In this document: positions 5,720 to 6,905 of the stretch, piece by piece | Position numbering within the stretch: the stretch's first letter is position 1 | Layout: every line of letters begins with the position of its first letter | Source of the DNA: an uncultured Solirubrobacterales bacterium | GTDB lineage: Bacteria > Actinomycetota > Thermoleophilia > Solirubrobacterales > 70-9 | Direction of reading: 5' to 3' | Length of the DNA: 6,905 nt | Assembly: GCA_937910825.1 (NCBI GenBank) | Contig: CALEMO010000326.1 | Location: 1 to 6,905 of the forward strand | Made by a program: the position numbers and the translations under genes | Notes under the pieces: model-generated | The model's input: the letters and a program-made list of their open reading frames with translations, nothing else | Databases searched by the model: none | Told to the model about the DNA's origin: nothing

Positions 5720-6825
5720 GCGCTTCCGCTCTGGAAGGGGTTTCCGGCCACCAGCCGAAAGTGGGCATGGCCCTGGCCGCCGCGATCGAGGATGGCCCCT
5801 CGCACGCCTATCTGTTCCGTGGACCCGCCGGTTCGGGCAAACGCAACCTGGCCAGGGCTTTCGCAGCCGACATCCTGGCGACGGGCAGCCCGGATCCGGG
5901 CGAGACCAGGCGCCGGGCATTGCTGGACCCTTCACCCCATCCTGACCTCGTCTGGCTGAAGCCGGTCGGCATGAGCCACGCCGTGGCTGACGTTCGTGAG
6001 CAGATCATTCATCAGGCGCCGCTCAGCCCTTTTGAAGGCCGGAACAGGGTCTTCGTGATCGAAGCCGCCGATCAGCTCAACGAAGAGAGCCAGAATGCGA
6101 TGCTGAAGACCCTGGAAGAGCCCCCGCCACACGCTCATCTGATCCTGCTTGCGGCCGATGGCGAGGCGGTGCTTGCGACAGTCGCCTCGCGTTGCCAGCT
6201 TGTCGAGCTTGACCCGCTCTCGGTGGAAATGGTCGAGGCCGAACTTGGCACGCTCGCGACGCCGGATCGCGCCAGGGCGGCAGCGCGGCTCGCGCGCGGG
6301 GACCTCGACCGGGCCCGCCTGCTGGCGAATGATCGCGGGCAGCGGATCCGTGACGCGGTCGCCGGGATGATGGCGGCAAGTGCCGCCGACGAGCTCGCCG
6401 AGTCACCCTGGATGCCGCTGCTCAATCTCGCCAAGCAGTCCGGTGAAGAGGCCGGCGCAGAGGTTTCGGACGTACTTGATGCTGAATCGAAAGAAGGCAT
6501 CAAGCACACCAAGAAAGAGGTTGAAGAGGCCACCCGCCGTGCTCAGCGCCGGGCCAGGACCGCCGTGCTCGACCTCTCGCTTTCGCTGGCCGCTTCCTGG
6601 GCCAGGGACTGGGCTGCCGTGCTCAGCGCAGCTCCGGAGGTCATCTTCAATACTGACCGCCGCGAGCAACTCGAAGCCGAGGCCGACGGCATGAGGCTGG
6701 ACACCGCGCGCTCGACGGTCGAGCTGATCGCCGCCACCAGAAGCAGTTTCAAGCTCAATGTCTCCGAAGAACTGGCCCTCGAAGCGCTCTGCTACCGCAT
6801 GACCCGTCTGCTCAATCCGGTCTAG
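5716..6825 (+). CDS. holB: DNA polymerase III subunit delta' (clamp loader)
   Basis: Stator subunit of the clamp loader that, with delta and tau/gamma, loads the beta clamp at the replication fork. In 369 residues there is HAYLFRGPAGSGKRN (30-44), a P-loop whose Ser/Thr after the Lys is Arg, so ATP hydrolysis is unlikely, as is usual for delta'. The Walker B position reads VFVIEAADQLN (112-122) rather than a DEAD-like box, followed by NAMLKTLEEPP (127-137), and then SRC (158-160), the motif delta' uses to stimulate the neighbouring ATPase. The cysteines of the zinc module found after the P-loop in many bacterial clamp-loader subunits are missing (residues 55-77 have none). The C-terminal third is helical and charged, with an Arg-rich helix around 275-290. 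GTG5716 overlaps the tmk stop by 4 bases, indicating translational coupling. A DnaX (tau/gamma) assignment is argued against by the degenerate nucleotide site and the topA-tmk context. Confidence 0.9.
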   Translation: MSASALEGVSGHQPKVGMALAAAIEDGPSHAYLFRGPAGSGKRNLARAFAADILATGSPDPGETRRRALLDPSPHPDLVWLKPVGMSHAVADVREQIIHQAPLSPFEGRNRVFVIEAADQLNEESQNAMLKTLEEPPPHAHLILLAADGEAVLATVASRCQLVELDPLSVEMVEAELGTLATPDRARAAARLARGDLDRARLLANDRGQRIRDAVAGMMAASAADELAESPWMPLLNLAKQSGEEAGAEVSDVLDAESKEGIKHTKKEVEEATRRAQRRARTAVLDLSLSLAASWARDWAAVLSAAPEVIFNTDRREQLEAEADGMRLDTARSTVELIAATRSSFKLNVSEELALEALCYRMTRLLNPV

Positions 6826-6905
6826 CCGGCTGGTCCTCTGATTCGTCTTCGATGCCTTCGATCGCGCTCTGCTGGGCCAGCCGGGTTATCTGCTTGGCCT
6901 GGCGG
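6812..6905 (-). CDS. 3' end of an unidentified convergent gene (partial)
   Basis: The minus-strand frame ending in TGA at 6814-6812 is open to the window edge and gives 30 residues. They begin RQAKQITRLAQQSAIEGIE and end in an acidic, then Pro-containing tail (DESEDQPARPD). The amphipathic Arg/Lys/Gln start followed by an acidic hydrophilic C-terminus looks like a genuine protein end, and the codons mostly end in G or C. It overlaps the 3' end of holB by 14 bases, tail to tail. Family unknown: too little is visible. A plus-strand frame is also open from an ATG at 6851, but its composition (Cys/Trp-rich) is less protein-like. Confidence 0.5.
   Translation of the reverse strand, partial: RQAKQITRLAQQSAIEGIEDESEDQPARPD

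Noticed and set aside
5704..5730. Possible frameshift at the tmk/holB junction
   Set aside because: The GTGA overlap is a normal translationally coupled stop/start; both proteins are full length and in different families.
4886..5935. Long open frame on the minus strand across topA, tmk and holB (349 codons)
   Set aside because: It spans three conserved plus-strand genes, has low-complexity Arg/Pro/Gly composition and no domain signature.
6826..6884. Inverted repeat CCGGCTGG / CCAGCCGG after holB, considered as a terminator
   Set aside because: The arms are 8 bp with a 43-base loop, there is no T tract, and the right arm lies within the probable convergent coding sequence; chance is likely in GC-rich DNA.

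Overview
This is a GC-rich bacterial chromosomal window, densely packed with housekeeping genes whose codons mostly end in G or C. A high-GC actinobacterium is the best guess. The order topA-tmk-holB is, as I recall it, typical of Actinobacteria, and the proteins read as actinobacterial in style. A deep lineage such as Thermoleophilia is possible, but that is inference and no rRNA is present to settle it. I see no mobile element, CRISPR array, tRNA, rRNA or phage gene.

Layout. Positions 13-2720 hold three minus-strand genes. In transcription order they are an NAD-dependent sugar-nucleotide epimerase (2720 to 1785), a stand-alone precorrin-2 dehydrogenase/sirohydrochlorin ferrochelatase (1751 to 1002), and the ribosome-assembly GTPase RsgA (upstream of 852, down to 13). 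A divergent control region of 97 bases (2721-2817) separates this block from a tightly packed plus-strand DNA-replication operon: topoisomerase I (2818-5118), thymidylate kinase (5126-5719) and DNA polymerase III delta' (5716-6825). Gaps in that operon are 7 bases and then a 4-base overlap. The last 94 bases carry the 3' end of a convergent minus-strand gene.

How the genes work together. The plus-strand trio is coherent: TopA relaxes supercoils, Tmk supplies dTDP for dTTP, and delta' is part of the clamp loader. The minus-strand trio has no obvious shared pathway (cell-surface sugar, siroheme, ribosome maturation).

Most notable points. (1) The topoisomerase I at the bacterial topA locus is archaeal in type, yet it ends in two Cys4 ribbons and a Lys-rich tail. 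(2) The precorrin-2 dehydrogenase has an N-terminal four-cysteine motif that resembles a CDGSH iron-sulfur motif with the His replaced by Cys. (3) rsgA is recognisably coding upstream of any standard start codon and stops unusually early. (4) A perfect 9-bp inverted repeat sits in the divergent topA/epimerase promoter region. (5) Three genes lack a Shine-Dalgarno sequence and have -10-like hexamers 8-10 bases before the ATG, consistent with leaderless or nearly leaderless transcripts. I did not find a clearly new multi-gene system.
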